DNA of 64,000 nt from Sphingomonas jinjuensis (GCF_014197105.1 NZ_JACIEV010000003.1:1-64000), one strand, 5' to 3'. Positions 26,324 to 35,482 are shown, numbered from the stretch's first letter. The notes: a model not told the origin generated them from the letters alone. A program made the numbers and translations.

Positions 26324-27142
26324 ATGACCCCCATCCGCCTGGTCGTCTCCGACGTCGACGGCACCCTCGTCGACAAGCAGAAGCAGGTCACGCCCGCCAC
26401 CGCCGACGCCGTCCGGCGGCTAGAGGCGGCAGGTGTCGGCTTCACGATCATCTCGGCGCGACCGCGTTCGGGGATGATGCCGATCGCCGACCTGCTGGCG
26501 ATCGACGGGCCAATGGGCGCGTTCAACGGCGGCATCATCTTCCACCGCGACGGCACCGTCGACGAACATCACACCGTCGACGAGGAGGTGACGCGCGGCG
26601 TCTTCGCCCTGGCAGAAGGGCTGGCGGTCGACACCTGGGTGTTCGCGGACGACAAATGGTATGCCTCGACCGACCAGGGCGTACATGTGGAGCATGAGCG
26701 GCTGGCATCGAACCAGGCGCCGATCGTCACGACCGACTTCGCCGCGCTGATCGATCATGCGGACAAGGTCACCTTCGTCAGCGACGACGCGCCGCTGCTC
26801 GCCGACCTCCACGCGAAGGCCGCGGCGCAGTTCGGCGAGCGCGCGACGATCGTCCAGTCGCAGACCTATTATCTCGACGTGACCGCGACCGCCGGCAACA
26901 AGGGCGCCGGCATCACCGCGCTCGCCGCCGCCGCCGATGTCCCGCTCGGCGCCGTCGCGGCGTTGGGCGACCAGTTCAACGACGTCGCCATGCTTCAGCT
27001 GGCCGGCCTGTCGATCGCGATGGGCAATGCGCCCGACGGCGTGAAGCACGTCGCGACCCATGTGACCGCGGGCAACGACGCCGACGGCGTCGCGCAGGCA
27101 ATCGACACCATCATTCTACCCCGCATTGGAGCACCGCAGTGA
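26324..27142 (+). CDS. HAD-IIB (Cof-type) sugar-phosphatase-like hydrolase
   Basis: The 272-aa HAD protein has motif I VVSDVDGTLVDKQ, motif II in TIISARPRSGM, a Lys in motif III and motif IV VAALGDQFNDVAMLQLAGLSI. The Cof cap follows FNGGIIFH. Such enzymes dephosphorylate sugar phosphates or flavin/pyridoxal phosphates. It sits just after gnd and overlaps the next gene by four bases, so both may act on hexose or pentose phosphates (inference from context). Confidence 0.88.
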   Translation: MTPIRLVVSDVDGTLVDKQKQVTPATADAVRRLEAAGVGFTIISARPRSGMMPIADLLAIDGPMGAFNGGIIFHRDGTVDEHHTVDEEVTRGVFALAEGLAVDTWVFADDKWYASTDQGVHVEHERLASNQAPIVTTDFAALIDHADKVTFVSDDAPLLADLHAKAAAQFGERATIVQSQTYYLDVTATAGNKGAGITALAAAADVPLGAVAALGDQFNDVAMLQLAGLSIAMGNAPDGVKHVATHVTAGNDADGVAQAIDTIILPRIGAPQ

Positions 27143-27885
27143 AGCAACTCGTCGCCTTCGACCTCGACGGAACCCTGGCCGAGAGCAAGCAGCCGCTCAA
27201 GGAGCCGATGGGCGAGGCGCTGGCCGACCTGCTCGGCGTCGCGCATGTCGCGGTCATCTCGGGCGGCGACTGGCCGCAGTTCGACAAGCAGGTCGCCAGC
27301 CGCCTGCCCGAGCGCGCCGATCGGTCGAAGCTGTGGCTGATGCCGACGACCGGGACGAAGCTCTACACCTATCGCGACGGCAAGTGGCAGACGGTCTATG
27401 CCGAGCTTTTCAGCGACGACGAGAAGAAGGCGATCATCGACGCCTTCAACGCCTCGCTGGAAGCGACCGGCTTCAAGCCCGAGCAGACCTGGGGCGAGCG
27501 GATCGAGGATCGCGGCAGCCAGATCACCTTCTCCGCGCTCGGCCAGGAAGCGCCGCTCGAAGCGAAGGAGCATTGGGATCCCAAGTTCGAGAAGCGCAAG
27601 GTGATCCAGGCCGACCTCAAGCAGCGGCTGCCCGACCTTTCGATCAACATGGGCGGTGCGACCTCGATCGACATCACCCGCAAGGGCGTCGACAAGGCAT
27701 ACGGCCTGAAGAAGCTGCGCGACGAGAGCGGCATCCCGCTCGATGCGATGATGTTCATCGGCGACGCGATCTTCCCCGGCGGCAACGACTATCCCGCGAA
27801 GGAGCTGGGGCTGGACACGGTCAAGGTCCGCGATCCCGAAGAGACGATCAACGTCATCAGCGCCATCGTCGCCTGCCAGAAGTAA
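27139..27885 (+). CDS. Eukaryotic-type phosphomannomutase-like HAD-IIB protein
   Basis: The 248-aa product resembles the alpha-phosphomannomutase family of eukaryotes (PF03332) more than the bacterial ManB family. Signatures are motif I AFDLDGTLAESK, NMGGATSIDITRKGVDKAYG and the end motif FIGDAIFPGGNDYPA (compare GGNDYE in human PMM). It would isomerise mannose/glucose 1- and 6-phosphates, or act as a phosphatase; sequence alone does not settle this. The ATG overlaps the Cof gene stop (ATGA). Confidence 0.82.
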   Translation: MKQLVAFDLDGTLAESKQPLKEPMGEALADLLGVAHVAVISGGDWPQFDKQVASRLPERADRSKLWLMPTTGTKLYTYRDGKWQTVYAELFSDDEKKAIIDAFNASLEATGFKPEQTWGERIEDRGSQITFSALGQEAPLEAKEHWDPKFEKRKVIQADLKQRLPDLSINMGGATSIDITRKGVDKAYGLKKLRDESGIPLDAMMFIGDAIFPGGNDYPAKELGLDTVKVRDPEETINVISAIVACQK

Positions 27886-27894
27886 GCTTCGCCT

Positions 27895-27992
27895 CCGTCA
27901 TCCCCGCGAAGGCGGGGATCCAGACTGGCTGACGGTTCGGCAAAAGCACGGCGCGTCGTGATGATGGATCCCCGCCTGCGCGGGGATGACGG
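27895..27992. repeat. Intergenic inverted-repeat element, family D
   Basis: The arms are inverted copies of CCGTCATCCCCGCG...CGGGGATCCA (27895-27922 and 27965-27992). Each has a strong hairpin (CCCCGCGAAGGCGGGG on the left). This is the CGTCATCCCCGCGAAGGCGGGG type common in many proteobacterial genomes. It lies in the gap between the HAD gene and ivd. Confidence 0.85.
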
Positions 27993-28094
27993 AAGGGCAT
28001 ATAAGCCGGACCCCTCCGGCACATAGTAACATCCGCCACCAGTCTTGGCCTTTCCGTCCCGCATGCTAGAGCGGGGGCAAATACGGAGAGGCCT

Positions 28095-29264
28095 GTGACA
28101 CCCGATTTCGACTTCGGTCTCGGCGAGACCGCGGAGATGATCCGCGACACGACGCGGCGCTTCGCCGCCGACAGGATCGAACCCCTGGCGAAGCGCATCG
28201 ACGCCGAGGACTGGTTCCCCCGCGACGAACTGTGGCCGGCGATGGGCGAGCTGGGCCTCCACGGCATCACCGTCGAAGAGGAGTGGGGCGGCCTGGGCCT
28301 CGGCTATCTCGAGCATGTCATCGCGTGCGAGGAGGTCAGCCGCGCCTCGGCGTCGATCGGCCTCAGCTATGGGGCGCATTCGAACCTCTGCGTCAACCAG
28401 ATCCGCCGCTGGGGCAGTGACGAGCAGAAGGCGAAGTATCTGCCCAAGCTCGTGTCGGGCGAGCATGTCGGCAGCCTGGCGATGTCGGAGGCGAGCGCTG
28501 GGTCCGACGTCGTCTCGATGAAGCTCAAGGCGCGCGAGACCGACTCCGGCTATGTCCTCGACGGCACGAAGTTCTGGATCACCAACGCCGCCTATGCCGA
28601 CACGCTGGTCGTCTATGCCAAGACCGGCGAGGGCAGCCGCGGCATCACCGCGTTCCTGATCGAGAAAGACATGCCCGGCTTCTCGATCGGGCAGAAGATC
28701 GACAAGATGGGGATGCGCGGCTCGCCGACCGCCGAACTCGTGTTCGACGGCTGCGAGGTGCCGGCCGAGAACGTCATGGGGCCGATCGGCGGCGGCGTCG
28801 GCGTGCTGATGAGCGGCCTCGATTACGAACGCGCGGTGCTGGCCGGCATCCAGCTCGGCATCATGCAGGCGTGCCTTGACGTCGTCGTCCCCTATGTCCG
28901 CGAGCGCCAGCAATTCGGCACGGCGATCGGCCATTTCCAGCTGATGCAGGCGAAGATCGCCGACATGTACGTCGCGCTCAATTCGGCGCGCGCCTATGTC
29001 TATGCCGTCGCCAAAAGCTGCGACGCGGGCAAGACGACGCGGTTCGACGCGGCGGGCGCGATCCTGCTCGCGAGCGAGAATGCGGTGAAGGTCGCGCTCG
29101 AGGCGGTGCAGGCGCTGGGCGGTGCGGGCTATACCAAGGACTGGCCGGTCGAACGCTTCATGCGCGACGCCAAGCTGCTCGATATCGGCGCCGGCACCAA
29201 CGAGATCCGCCGCATGCTGATCGGCCGCGAGCTGATCGGTGCACCGCAGAAGGTGGCGCAGTGA
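28095..29264 (+). CDS. ivd: Isovaleryl-CoA dehydrogenase
   Basis: The 389-aa acyl-CoA dehydrogenase matches isovaleryl-CoA dehydrogenase of leucine catabolism. Visible features are [20 protein letters not shown]/substrate-binding segments ([28 protein letters not shown]), the catalytic-base candidate Glu245 in [10 protein letters not shown], and the C-terminal [17 protein letters not shown]. It starts with GTG at 28095, with GGAGAGG upstream. Next come the two methylcrotonyl-CoA carboxylase subunit genes, which act on its product, so a liu-type operon is likely. Confidence 0.93.
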   Translation: MTPDFDFGLGETAEMIRDTTRRFAADRIEPLAKRIDAEDWFPRDELWPAMGELGLHGITVEEEWGGLGLGYLEHVIACEEVSRASASIGLSYGAHSNLCVNQIRRWGSDEQKAKYLPKLVSGEHVGSLAMSEASAGSDVVSMKLKARETDSGYVLDGTKFWITNAAYADTLVVYAKTGEGSRGITAFLIEKDMPGFSIGQKIDKMGMRGSPTAELVFDGCEVPAENVMGPIGGGVGVLMSGLDYERAVLAGIQLGIMQACLDVVVPYVRERQQFGTAIGHFQLMQAKIADMYVALNSARAYVYAVAKSCDAGKTTRFDAAGAILLASENAVKVALEAVQALGGAGYTKDWPVERFMRDAKLLDIGAGTNEIRRMLIGRELIGAPQKVAQ

Positions 29265-29274
29265 GCCCCGAATG

Positions 29275-29401
29275 CCTCCCCTCCCTGCAAGGGAGGGGCC
29301 GGGGGTGGGTGGCGGCCGGGTGCTACGGCAACCGCAGCCCCGCCGCCTTGCGTATCGCCATGACAAACCCACCCCCAACCCTTCCCTTGCAGGGAGGGGA
29401 G
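29275..29401. repeat. Intergenic inverted-repeat element, family B copy 1
   Basis: Inverted arms of CCTCCCCTCCCTGCAAGGGA type with a GGGGGTGGGT edge face each other, and each arm has its own hairpin. The right arm ends five bases before the start codon of the carboxyltransferase gene, and its purine-rich edge (GGGAGGGGAGCAG) is the only ribosome-binding sequence there. A second copy is at 41630-41734. Confidence 0.88.
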
Positions 29402-29406
29402 CAGAT

Positions 29407-31008
29407 ATGACCGCCCCCATCATCGACTCCCGCATCGCCACCGATGGCGACGCCTTCCGCACCACCGCCGCACACAACCGCGCGCTGGCGGAGCGCCTCC
29501 GCGCCGACGTCGCCAAGGTAGCCCTCGGCGGCAACGCCAGGTCGCGCGAGCGGCACACCAGCCGCGGCAAGCTGCTCCCCCGCGACCGGGTCGAACAGCT
29601 GCTCGACCCCGGCAGCCCGTTCCTGGAGATCGGCCAGCTTGCCGCGGGCGGCCTCTACGACGACGAGGTCCCCGGCGCCGGCATGATCGCCGGCATCGGC
29701 CGCGTCGCCGGGCGGCAGGTGATGATCGTTTGCAACGACGCGACGGTGAAGGGTGGGACCTACTACCCGCTGACCGTCAAGAAGCATCTGCGCGCGCAGG
29801 AGATCGCGCAGGAGAACCGGCTGCCGTGCATCTACCTCGTCGACAGCGGCGGCGCCAACCTGCCGCACCAGGCGGAGGTATTCCCCGACCGCGATCACTT
29901 CGGCCGCATCTTCTTCAACCAGGCGCAGATGTCCTCGCTCGGCATCCCGCAGATCGCCTGCGTGATGGGCAGCTGCACCGCAGGCGGCGCCTATGTCCCC
30001 GCCATGTCCGACGAGACGGTGATCGTGCGCGGGCAGGGGACGATCTTCCTCGCCGGCCCGCCGCTGGTGAAGGCGGCGACGGGCGAGGTCATCAGCGCTG
30101 AGGAACTGGGCGGCGCCGAGACTCACGGCCGTCGCTCGGGCGTGGTCGATCATGTCGCGGAGGACGACGATCATGCGCTGACGATCGTTCGCGACATCGT
30201 CTCGACCCTGCCGCCGCAGACCGCGCCCGACGTCAACCTCGCGCCCGTCCGCGCGCCGAAATATGATCCCGCCGAGCTGTACGGCCTGATTCCCGAGGAT
30301 GTCCGCGCGCCCTATGACGTGCATGAGGTGATCGCGCGCATCGTCGACGGGTCCGAATTCCACGAATTCAAGTCGCTCTATGGCGCGTCGCTGGTGTGCG
30401 GCTTCGCGCACATCCATGGCATGCCGGTCGCGATCCTGGCCAACAACGGCGTGTTGTTCAGCGAGAGCGCGCAAAAGGGCGCGCACTTCATCGAACTCGC
30501 CTGCCAGCGGCGTATCCCATTGTTGTTCCTGCAGAACATCAGCGGCTTCATGGTCGGTGGCCGCTACGAGGCGGAAGGCATCGCCAAGCATGGCGCGAAG
30601 CTCGTCACCGCGGTCGCCACCGCCAGCGTGCCCAAGGTCACGGTGCTGATCGGCGGCAGCTTCGGCGCCGGCAACTACGGCATGGCCGGCCGCGCCTATA
30701 GCCCCCGCTTCCTCTTCACCTGGCCCAATAGCCGGATCAGCGTGATGGGCGGCGAACAGGCGGCGAGCGTGCTCGCGACGGTGCACCGCGATGCCGACAG
30801 CTGGACGCCCGACGAGGCCGAGGCCTTCAAGTCACCGATCCGTGCGAAGTATGAGGACGAAGGCAACCCCTGGCACGCGACCGCGCGCCTGTGGGACGAC
30901 GGCATCATCGATCCCGCGCAGACCCGCGACGTCCTTGGCCTCGCCTTCGCCGCTTGCCTCAACGCCCCGATCCCGGAGCAACCCCGCTTCGGCGTGTTCC
31001 GGATGTGA
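29407..31008 (+). CDS. mccB: 3-methylcrotonyl-CoA carboxylase, carboxyltransferase (beta) subunit
   Basis: The 533-aa product is the biotin-dependent carboxyltransferase that carboxylates 3-methylcrotonyl-CoA in leucine degradation. N- and C-terminal crotonase-like halves are complete. Signatures include [47 protein letters not shown] and [22 protein letters not shown], the last two forming acyl-CoA and biotin oxyanion holes. The [18 protein letters not shown] segment is also typical. Start ATG 29407 has GGAG seven bases upstream, inside the repeat edge. The alpha subunit lies 1.07 kb further on, past the DUF559 element and a small gene. Confidence 0.93.
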   Translation: MTAPIIDSRIATDGDAFRTTAAHNRALAERLRADVAKVALGGNARSRERHTSRGKLLPRDRVEQLLDPGSPFLEIGQLAAGGLYDDEVPGAGMIAGIGRVAGRQVMIVCNDATVKGGTYYPLTVKKHLRAQEIAQENRLPCIYLVDSGGANLPHQAEVFPDRDHFGRIFFNQAQMSSLGIPQIACVMGSCTAGGAYVPAMSDETVIVRGQGTIFLAGPPLVKAATGEVISAEELGGAETHGRRSGVVDHVAEDDDHALTIVRDIVSTLPPQTAPDVNLAPVRAPKYDPAELYGLIPEDVRAPYDVHEVIARIVDGSEFHEFKSLYGASLVCGFAHIHGMPVAILANNGVLFSESAQKGAHFIELACQRRIPLLFLQNISGFMVGGRYEAEGIAKHGAKLVTAVATASVPKVTVLIGGSFGAGNYGMAGRAYSPRFLFTWPNSRISVMGGEQAASVLATVHRDADSWTPDEAEAFKSPIRAKYEDEGNPWHATARLWDDGIIDPAQTRDVLGLAFAACLNAPIPEQPRFGVFRM

Positions 31009-31025
31009 TGGGGGAGACGCGGCCC

Positions 31026-31454
31026 TCAATCCTCCCCGAGCTTGTCTCGGGGAGGGGGACCATGCGCAGCATGGTGAAGGGGCAGGCCCATGCTCGCGAT
31101 CGCAAGGATGCCGGTAAGAACCGCATCCAGGTCGTGCAAAATCTCGCGAGCCGGGATTCGCAATGTCTCGATGCCATGCTGACGCAATATCGCGTCGCGC
31201 CGAGCATCACGATCGGGTCGATCGCCGCGGTCATGCGCCTCACCATCCACCTCAATCGCGAGCCGCGCATCGTTGCAATAGAAGTCGATCGCGAGCTCCG
31301 CGCCGAGCGGATGTTGTCGCCTGAACTTGAGATCACCGGGTCGCTTGCGCAACGCCGACCACAGCAGCACCTCTGGCAGCGACATCGTCCGGCGCTGTCC
31401 CCGCGCCGTCTGCACCGCCTTGCCGCTCGGCTTTGGCCCTACCGCCTTGCGCAT
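31026..31454 (-). CDS. DUF559-family endonuclease enclosed in a repeat pair
   Basis: The 142-aa basic protein has a DUF559 (Vsr-like, PD-(D/E)xK fold) domain: RRTMSLPEVLLWSALRKR, FRRQHPLGAELAIDFYCNDA and RLAIEVDGEAHD. These include the likely acidic metal ligands in SLPE, IDF and EVDGE. It is the only minus-strand gene inside the plus-strand leucine-degradation cluster. The ATG at 31454 has GGAGGGG upstream, and this lies within the right repeat arm. The last 20 or so codons, including the stop TGA at 31026-31028, are encoded by the left arm. A longer start at 31529 would put repeat sequence at the N-terminus too and is less likely. DNA cleavage or strand nicking at repeat ends is a possible role (inference). 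Confidence 0.8.
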   Translation of the reverse strand: MRKAVGPKPSGKAVQTARGQRRTMSLPEVLLWSALRKRPGDLKFRRQHPLGAELAIDFYCNDARLAIEVDGEAHDRGDRPDRDARRDAILRQHGIETLRIPAREILHDLDAVLTGILAIASMGLPLHHAAHGPPPRDKLGED

Positions 31455-31516
31455 CGCCCTCGCCCCTCCACCATGCTTCGCATGGTCCCCCTCCCCGAGA
31501 CAAGCTCGGGGAGGAT
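31029..31516. mobile_element. Candidate mobile unit: inverted-repeat pair carrying a DUF559 gene (family C copy 1)
   Basis: The left arm (31029-31083) and right arm (31462-31516) are inverted copies with 53 of 55 positions identical. Each arm holds two hairpins, CCTCCCCGAG with CTCGGGGAGG (loop CTTGT) and CCATGC with GCATGG. The enclosed DNA is essentially just the DUF559 gene. No target-site duplication was recognised at the edges. The same family without cargo is at 45141-45278. The layout resembles REPIN/RAYT, but with a different enzyme. Confidence 0.6.
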
Positions 31517-31531
31517 TTGTCGGAGCCACCC

Positions 31532-32005
31532 ATGATCCTCCTCTCCCTCCTCCTGCAAATCACCCCCGTCGCCCCGATCGAGAAGGGCACAGGCCTGCCG
31601 CCGCCCGCCGCCGACGAGGCGCAGGTGCTCGCGCCGATCGAGGCGATGTTCGCCGGCCTCACCGCGCGCGATCCCGCCGCGATCCTGGCGCAGGTCCGCC
31701 CCGACGGCAGCGCCACCGTCGCGATCCAGCGCGCCGACGGCAGCCGCGCCATCCGCCGCCAGTCCTGGGCCGACTTTGCCGCCGGGGTGAAGCCGGGGCC
31801 GGAGCGTTATGTCGAACGGTTGATTGGCCCCGCGGTCGAGATCGACGGCGATATCGCGATGGTCTGGGCGCCCTATGACTTTACCGTCGATGGCAAGGTC
31901 CACCATTGCGGCACCGACCATTTCGACCTCGTCCGCGAAAACGCCCGCTGGCGCGTCCTCAACGTCACCTGGACCCAGCGGTCAACGGGTTGCGAGGCGC
32001 GCTGA
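31532..32005 (+). CDS. SnoaL/NTF2-like hypothetical protein
   Basis: The 157-aa product has a hydrophobic N-terminus (MILLSLLLQI) that looks like a signal peptide or anchor, followed by a small alpha+beta domain. APIEAMFAGLTARDPAAILA, VRPDGSATVAI and DGDIAMVWAPYDFTVDGK suggest a SnoaL/DUF4440-like NTF2 fold. The ATG at 31532 is 15 bases past the right repeat arm, with GGAG six bases upstream. It lies between the two carboxylase subunit genes. Its function is unknown. Confidence 0.65.
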   Translation: MILLSLLLQITPVAPIEKGTGLPPPAADEAQVLAPIEAMFAGLTARDPAAILAQVRPDGSATVAIQRADGSRAIRRQSWADFAAGVKPGPERYVERLIGPAVEIDGDIAMVWAPYDFTVDGKVHHCGTDHFDLVRENARWRVLNVTWTQRSTGCEAR

Positions 32006-32078
32006 TCGTCGCGCTCCACATCCAGCCAACCCCAACCTTCGTCTCAACATTTCCACCATTCGCGGATCGAAACGCCCC

Positions 32079-33932
32079 ATGATCGCCTCTCTCCTGATCG
32101 CCAATCGCGGCGAGATCGCCTGTCGGATCATCCGTACCGCGCGATCGATGGGTATCCACACCGTCGCGGTCTATTCCGATGCCGATGCGCAGTCGCTCCA
32201 CGTGCGCGAGGCGGACGATGCAGTGAACATCGGCCCGGCGGCTGCACGCGAGAGCTATCTGGTCGGCGAGCGAATCATCGCCGCGGCGAAGGCCAGCGGG
32301 GCGGAGGCGATCCATCCGGGCTATGGCTTCCTCAGCGAGAATGCCGACTTCGCGCAGGACGTCGCCGATGCCGGGCTGGTCTGGGTCGGCCCGAAGCCCG
32401 ACAGCATCCGCGCGATGGGGCTGAAAGATGCCGCCAAGGCGCGCATGATCGATGCGGGCGTGCCGGTGACGCCGGGCTATCTTGGCGAGGACCAGACGCC
32501 GGAACGGTTGAAGGCGGAGGCCGATGCGATCGGCTATCCCGTCCTCATCAAGGCGGTCGCCGGTGGCGGCGGCAAGGGGATGCGCCAGGTCGAGGCAGGC
32601 GACCAATTCCTCGACGCGCTGCAATCCTGCCGGCGCGAGGCGGCGTCGTCGTTCGGCGACGATCGCGTGCTGATCGAGAAGTACATCGCCTCGCCGCGGC
32701 ATATTGAGGTGCAGGTGTTCGGCGATGCCCATGGCAACGTCGTCCACCTTTTCGAACGCGATTGCTCGCTCCAGCGCCGCCATCAGAAGGTGATCGAGGA
32801 AGCGCCGGCGCCGGGCATGGACGCGGCCACCCGCGCCTCGGTGTGCGAGGCGGCGGTGCGCGCCGCGAAGGCGGTCGATTACGTCGGCGCGGGGACGATC
32901 GAGTTCATCGCCGATGCCAGCGAAGGGCTTCGCGCCGACCGCATCTGGTTCATGGAAATGAATACCCGGCTCCAGGTCGAGCATCCGGTGACCGAGGCGA
33001 TCACGGGCCAGGACCTGGTCGAATGGCAGCTGCGCGTCGCCAGCGGCGAGCCCCTGCCGCTGACCCAGGACCAGCTGGCGATCGATGGCCATGCGATCGA
33101 GGCGCGGCTCTATGCCGAGGATCCCGCCAAGGGCTTCCTGCCGTCGATCGGGACGCTCGAGGCGTTCGAGCTGGGCGAGGGTGTCCGCGTCGACACCGGT
33201 GTCGAGCAGGGTTCGGTGATCTCGCCCTATTACGACCCGATGATCGCCAAGCTGATCGCACACGGGCCGACGCGCGAGGCGGCACGCGAGGCGCTGGCCG
33301 ATGCGCTCGACGATAGCGTGGTGTGGCCGGTGCGCACCAACGCCGGCTTCCTGGTCGAGGCGCTCGACCATCCGGCGTTCGTGGCGGGCGACGTCGATAC
33401 CGGGCTGATCGCGCGCGAGGGCGAGGGGCTGATGCCGGCCGCGCATCCCAGCGACGACGCGCTGGCGGAGGCGGCGGCGGTGCTGGTGGGCGAGGGGGCC
33501 TTCGCCGGCTTCCGTCTCAACGCGGCGCCGCGGGTGGCGGGACGCTTCCTGCTCGATGGCGAGACGATCGAGATCGATTTCGCCGAGGCGCTGGCCGACA
33601 TCGCGGCGCCCGAGGTGACGCTGGAGTCGGTCCTCATCAGCGAGGGCGGCCAGACGTGGCTGCTCACGCCCTGGCGTGCGACCGGCGTCGCGCAGGGTGG
33701 TGCGGCGGATGGCGCGGTCCTGTCGCCGATGCCCGGGCGGATCATCGCGGTCGACGTGGCTGCGGGGCAGCAGGTCGCCAAGGGGCAGAAGCTGGTCACG
33801 CTCGAGGCGATGAAGATGGAGCACAGCCTGGTCGCGCCGTTCGACGGCACCGTCGCAGAGCTGCGCGCCGAGGCGGGCGGGCAGGTGACCGAGGGGACAT
33901 TGCTCGTCAGCGTCGAGCGCGCCGAGAGTTAG
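32079..33932 (+). CDS. mccA: 3-methylcrotonyl-CoA carboxylase, biotin-containing (alpha) subunit
   Basis: The 617-aa product joins a biotin carboxylase domain (residues 1-450; N-terminus [22 protein letters not shown]-grasp GGGGKGMRQV, and RHQKVIEEAPAPG) to a C-terminal biotinyl domain with EAMKMEH (biotin on Lys579). It uses ATP and bicarbonate to charge biotin for the beta subunit. Length is a little shorter than human MCCA (about 725 aa) because the central linker is compact. Start ATG 32079 gives the standard N-terminus. Placed after mccB and the SnoaL-like gene, it completes the methylcrotonyl-CoA carboxylase pair. Confidence 0.94.
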   Translation: MIASLLIANRGEIACRIIRTARSMGIHTVAVYSDADAQSLHVREADDAVNIGPAAARESYLVGERIIAAAKASGAEAIHPGYGFLSENADFAQDVADAGLVWVGPKPDSIRAMGLKDAAKARMIDAGVPVTPGYLGEDQTPERLKAEADAIGYPVLIKAVAGGGGKGMRQVEAGDQFLDALQSCRREAASSFGDDRVLIEKYIASPRHIEVQVFGDAHGNVVHLFERDCSLQRRHQKVIEEAPAPGMDAATRASVCEAAVRAAKAVDYVGAGTIEFIADASEGLRADRIWFMEMNTRLQVEHPVTEAITGQDLVEWQLRVASGEPLPLTQDQLAIDGHAIEARLYAEDPAKGFLPSIGTLEAFELGEGVRVDTGVEQGSVISPYYDPMIAKLIAHGPTREAAREALADALDDSVVWPVRTNAGFLVEALDHPAFVAGDVDTGLIAREGEGLMPAAHPSDDALAEAAAVLVGEGAFAGFRLNAAPRVAGRFLLDGETIEIDFAEALADIAAPEVTLESVLISEGGQTWLLTPWRATGVAQGGAADGAVLSPMPGRIIAVDVAAGQQVAKGQKLVTLEAMKMEHSLVAPFDGTVAELRAEAGGQVTEGTLLVSVERAES

Positions 33933-34041
33933 TGTCGTTTGTTACAAATTCTTGCGCAGGGTGGCCTCGCGTGAACGGGGAGGGTGCTCGGCCGTTGATC
34001 CGACACGGCGCGACAGAGACGCCGAACCGTTGGAGAAGCAC

Positions 34042-34482
34042 ATGAGTTCCCTCATCATCGCCGCGCTGATGCTCGGCACGCCGATCGTCCACGAACACCT
34101 GACCGAGCTCGATCATCGCGGTCACCGGGTTGCGGTGACTTATCGAGCGTCGCACGACATCGATCATCGCCAGGTCGGCAGCGTTTCGCCGGCGGGTCGG
34201 GCGGTTGCCGGTGGGCTGCGCTGCCACTGGACCGCGAAGACCGTGGCGACGCGCCAGGCGGTGAGCGGCGCGGGCCATGTCGTCAGCCGGACCATGGTGC
34301 ACGATGCGGCGCTGACCGGCAGTCGCGCCGGCTGGTGCGACGGCCATCGCGAGGCGATCGCTGCCGAAGTGGCCGAGCGCGCCGGCCCCGCCGCGCGCGC
34401 GCATCTCGCCGAACTGGCCGAGCGCGACCGGGCGACGCTGGTGGCCGACCTCGACGCGGCGCATAGCGCGGCAGGCGGCTGA
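34042..34482 (+). CDS. Hypothetical protein, likely exported
   Basis: The 146-aa product starts with a short hydrophobic stretch (SSLIIAALMLGTPIVHE) that may be a signal peptide. It contains LDHRGHRVAVTYRASHD and a Cys in GGLRCHWTAKT and in RAGWCDGHREA. A basic C-terminal helix ends it. Start ATG 34042 has GGAGAAG upstream. It overlaps the next gene by one base (TGATG), so the two are linked. I do not recognise the family. Confidence 0.65.
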   Translation: MSSLIIAALMLGTPIVHEHLTELDHRGHRVAVTYRASHDIDHRQVGSVSPAGRAVAGGLRCHWTAKTVATRQAVSGAGHVVSRTMVHDAALTGSRAGWCDGHREAIAAEVAERAGPAARAHLAELAERDRATLVADLDAAHSAAGG

Positions 34483-35225
34483 TGCGCCGTGCCGCGCCGG
34501 TGATGGTGGCCCTGTCCTTCGTCGGGGCCGCGGCGCCGGCGGTCGCGCAGATGTCGGTCGATGGCCGGGTCGAGGTGACAACCGACGACCGGCGGCGCGG
34601 CATCAGCTGGAGCGACGGCAAGCCGACAGCGGCGGCCGGGCTGACACTTGGGCTGCCGGCCGGCTTCGACATCGGTGCCCGGGTCAGCGGCACGCGTGGC
34701 GACCCGCGGCATGGTGACTCTGACGTGGTGATCGATCCGACCCTCGGCTATCGCCGCGAGCTGGGCGGCGGTTTTCGCGTCGACGCTTTTGCCCAAGGCC
34801 ACATCTTTGCGGGTGGGGCCGGCGGACTCAGCTATGGCGAGGGCGGCGTCGATGTCGGTTTCCTGCTCGGCCCGGCGGAGCTGATCGGCGAGGCGCGCTA
34901 TGCGCCCGACCAGGCAGCGATCGGCGGGGACAATCTGTATCTCGGGGCGCGGACGCGCGTCGGCGTGCCGGCGACTCCCTTTACGGTGACCGCCAGCATC
35001 GGTCGGTCGTCAGGCTCGGTCGACGACCCGATCCGCGCGGCGCGGCTGCGGCCCGATGGACGCTATGCGAATTGGTCGCTTGGGGTGGAGCGGGTGACCG
35101 GGCCAATCACTTTAACGGTGGAATACACCGGGACCGATATCGGTGACGCCGTGTCGGTGTCGCCCTTCGCCAATCGGCGGGATTCGGGTGACCGGCTCGC
35201 CGCTCGGGCGGCGTTTTCGTTTTAG
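34482..35225 (+). CDS. TorF-type putative porin, outer-membrane beta-barrel
   Basis: The 247-aa product has a signal peptide cleaved after APAVAQ and a long run of alternating amphipathic beta strands (RVEVTTDDRRRGISW, GFDIGARVSGTRG, ITLTVEYTGTD), ending in a C-terminal Phe (AAFSF). This matches the TorF/TIGR02001 family of small alphaproteobacterial barrels. The substrate or role is unknown. Probably translated with the preceding hypothetical gene. Confidence 0.72.
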   Translation: MRRAAPVMVALSFVGAAAPAVAQMSVDGRVEVTTDDRRRGISWSDGKPTAAAGLTLGLPAGFDIGARVSGTRGDPRHGDSDVVIDPTLGYRRELGGGFRVDAFAQGHIFAGGAGGLSYGEGGVDVGFLLGPAELIGEARYAPDQAAIGGDNLYLGARTRVGVPATPFTVTASIGRSSGSVDDPIRAARLRPDGRYANWSLGVERVTGPITLTVEYTGTDIGDAVSVSPFANRRDSGDRLAARAAFSF

Positions 35226-35482
35226 GATACGATGCGTCCGGTTGTCGTCCGCTTGGGCTTTAGGATGCTTCCCGCCCGGGGGGAGGGGGGCCGGGTTCTC
35301 GCTGCGGTACCATTGGTCGCCCAGCAAAGAAGAAGGGCGCCTGGATTGCTCCGGGCGCCCTCTTCCTTAATCGGCCGGGCCGGCGAAGCCGTCCCGTGAC
35401 GTCGAACCTCGCCTGGCGGCGAGGCCGGCCGACAGCGGCTGTGCCGTCGACTACGCGGCGGCAACGGTCCGCGTCGCGGACC
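35226..35482. other. Convergent intergenic region between the porin and glnA
   Basis: This 257-base gap holds the glnA-side hairpin at 35334-35361 and a second local hairpin near 35402-35419 (CCTCGCC with GGCGAGG). The rest is GC-rich without a recognisable gene. Confidence 0.6.
35334..35361 (-). terminator. Bidirectional hairpin terminator after glnA
   Basis: A 12-bp GC-rich stem (AGGGCGCC-TGGA with TCCG-GGCGCCCT, loop TTGC) lies between the porin and glnA 3' ends. The A-rich flank on the left gives a T-rich tail for minus-strand transcripts, and a TCTTCCTT tail lies on the other side, so it can act in both directions. Confidence 0.75.

Noticed and set aside
31026..31529. Using the longer DUF559 start at 31529
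   Set aside because: It would place the whole right repeat arm in the coding region as N-terminal residues. The start at 31454 has GGAGGGG upstream and begins just before the recognised domain.
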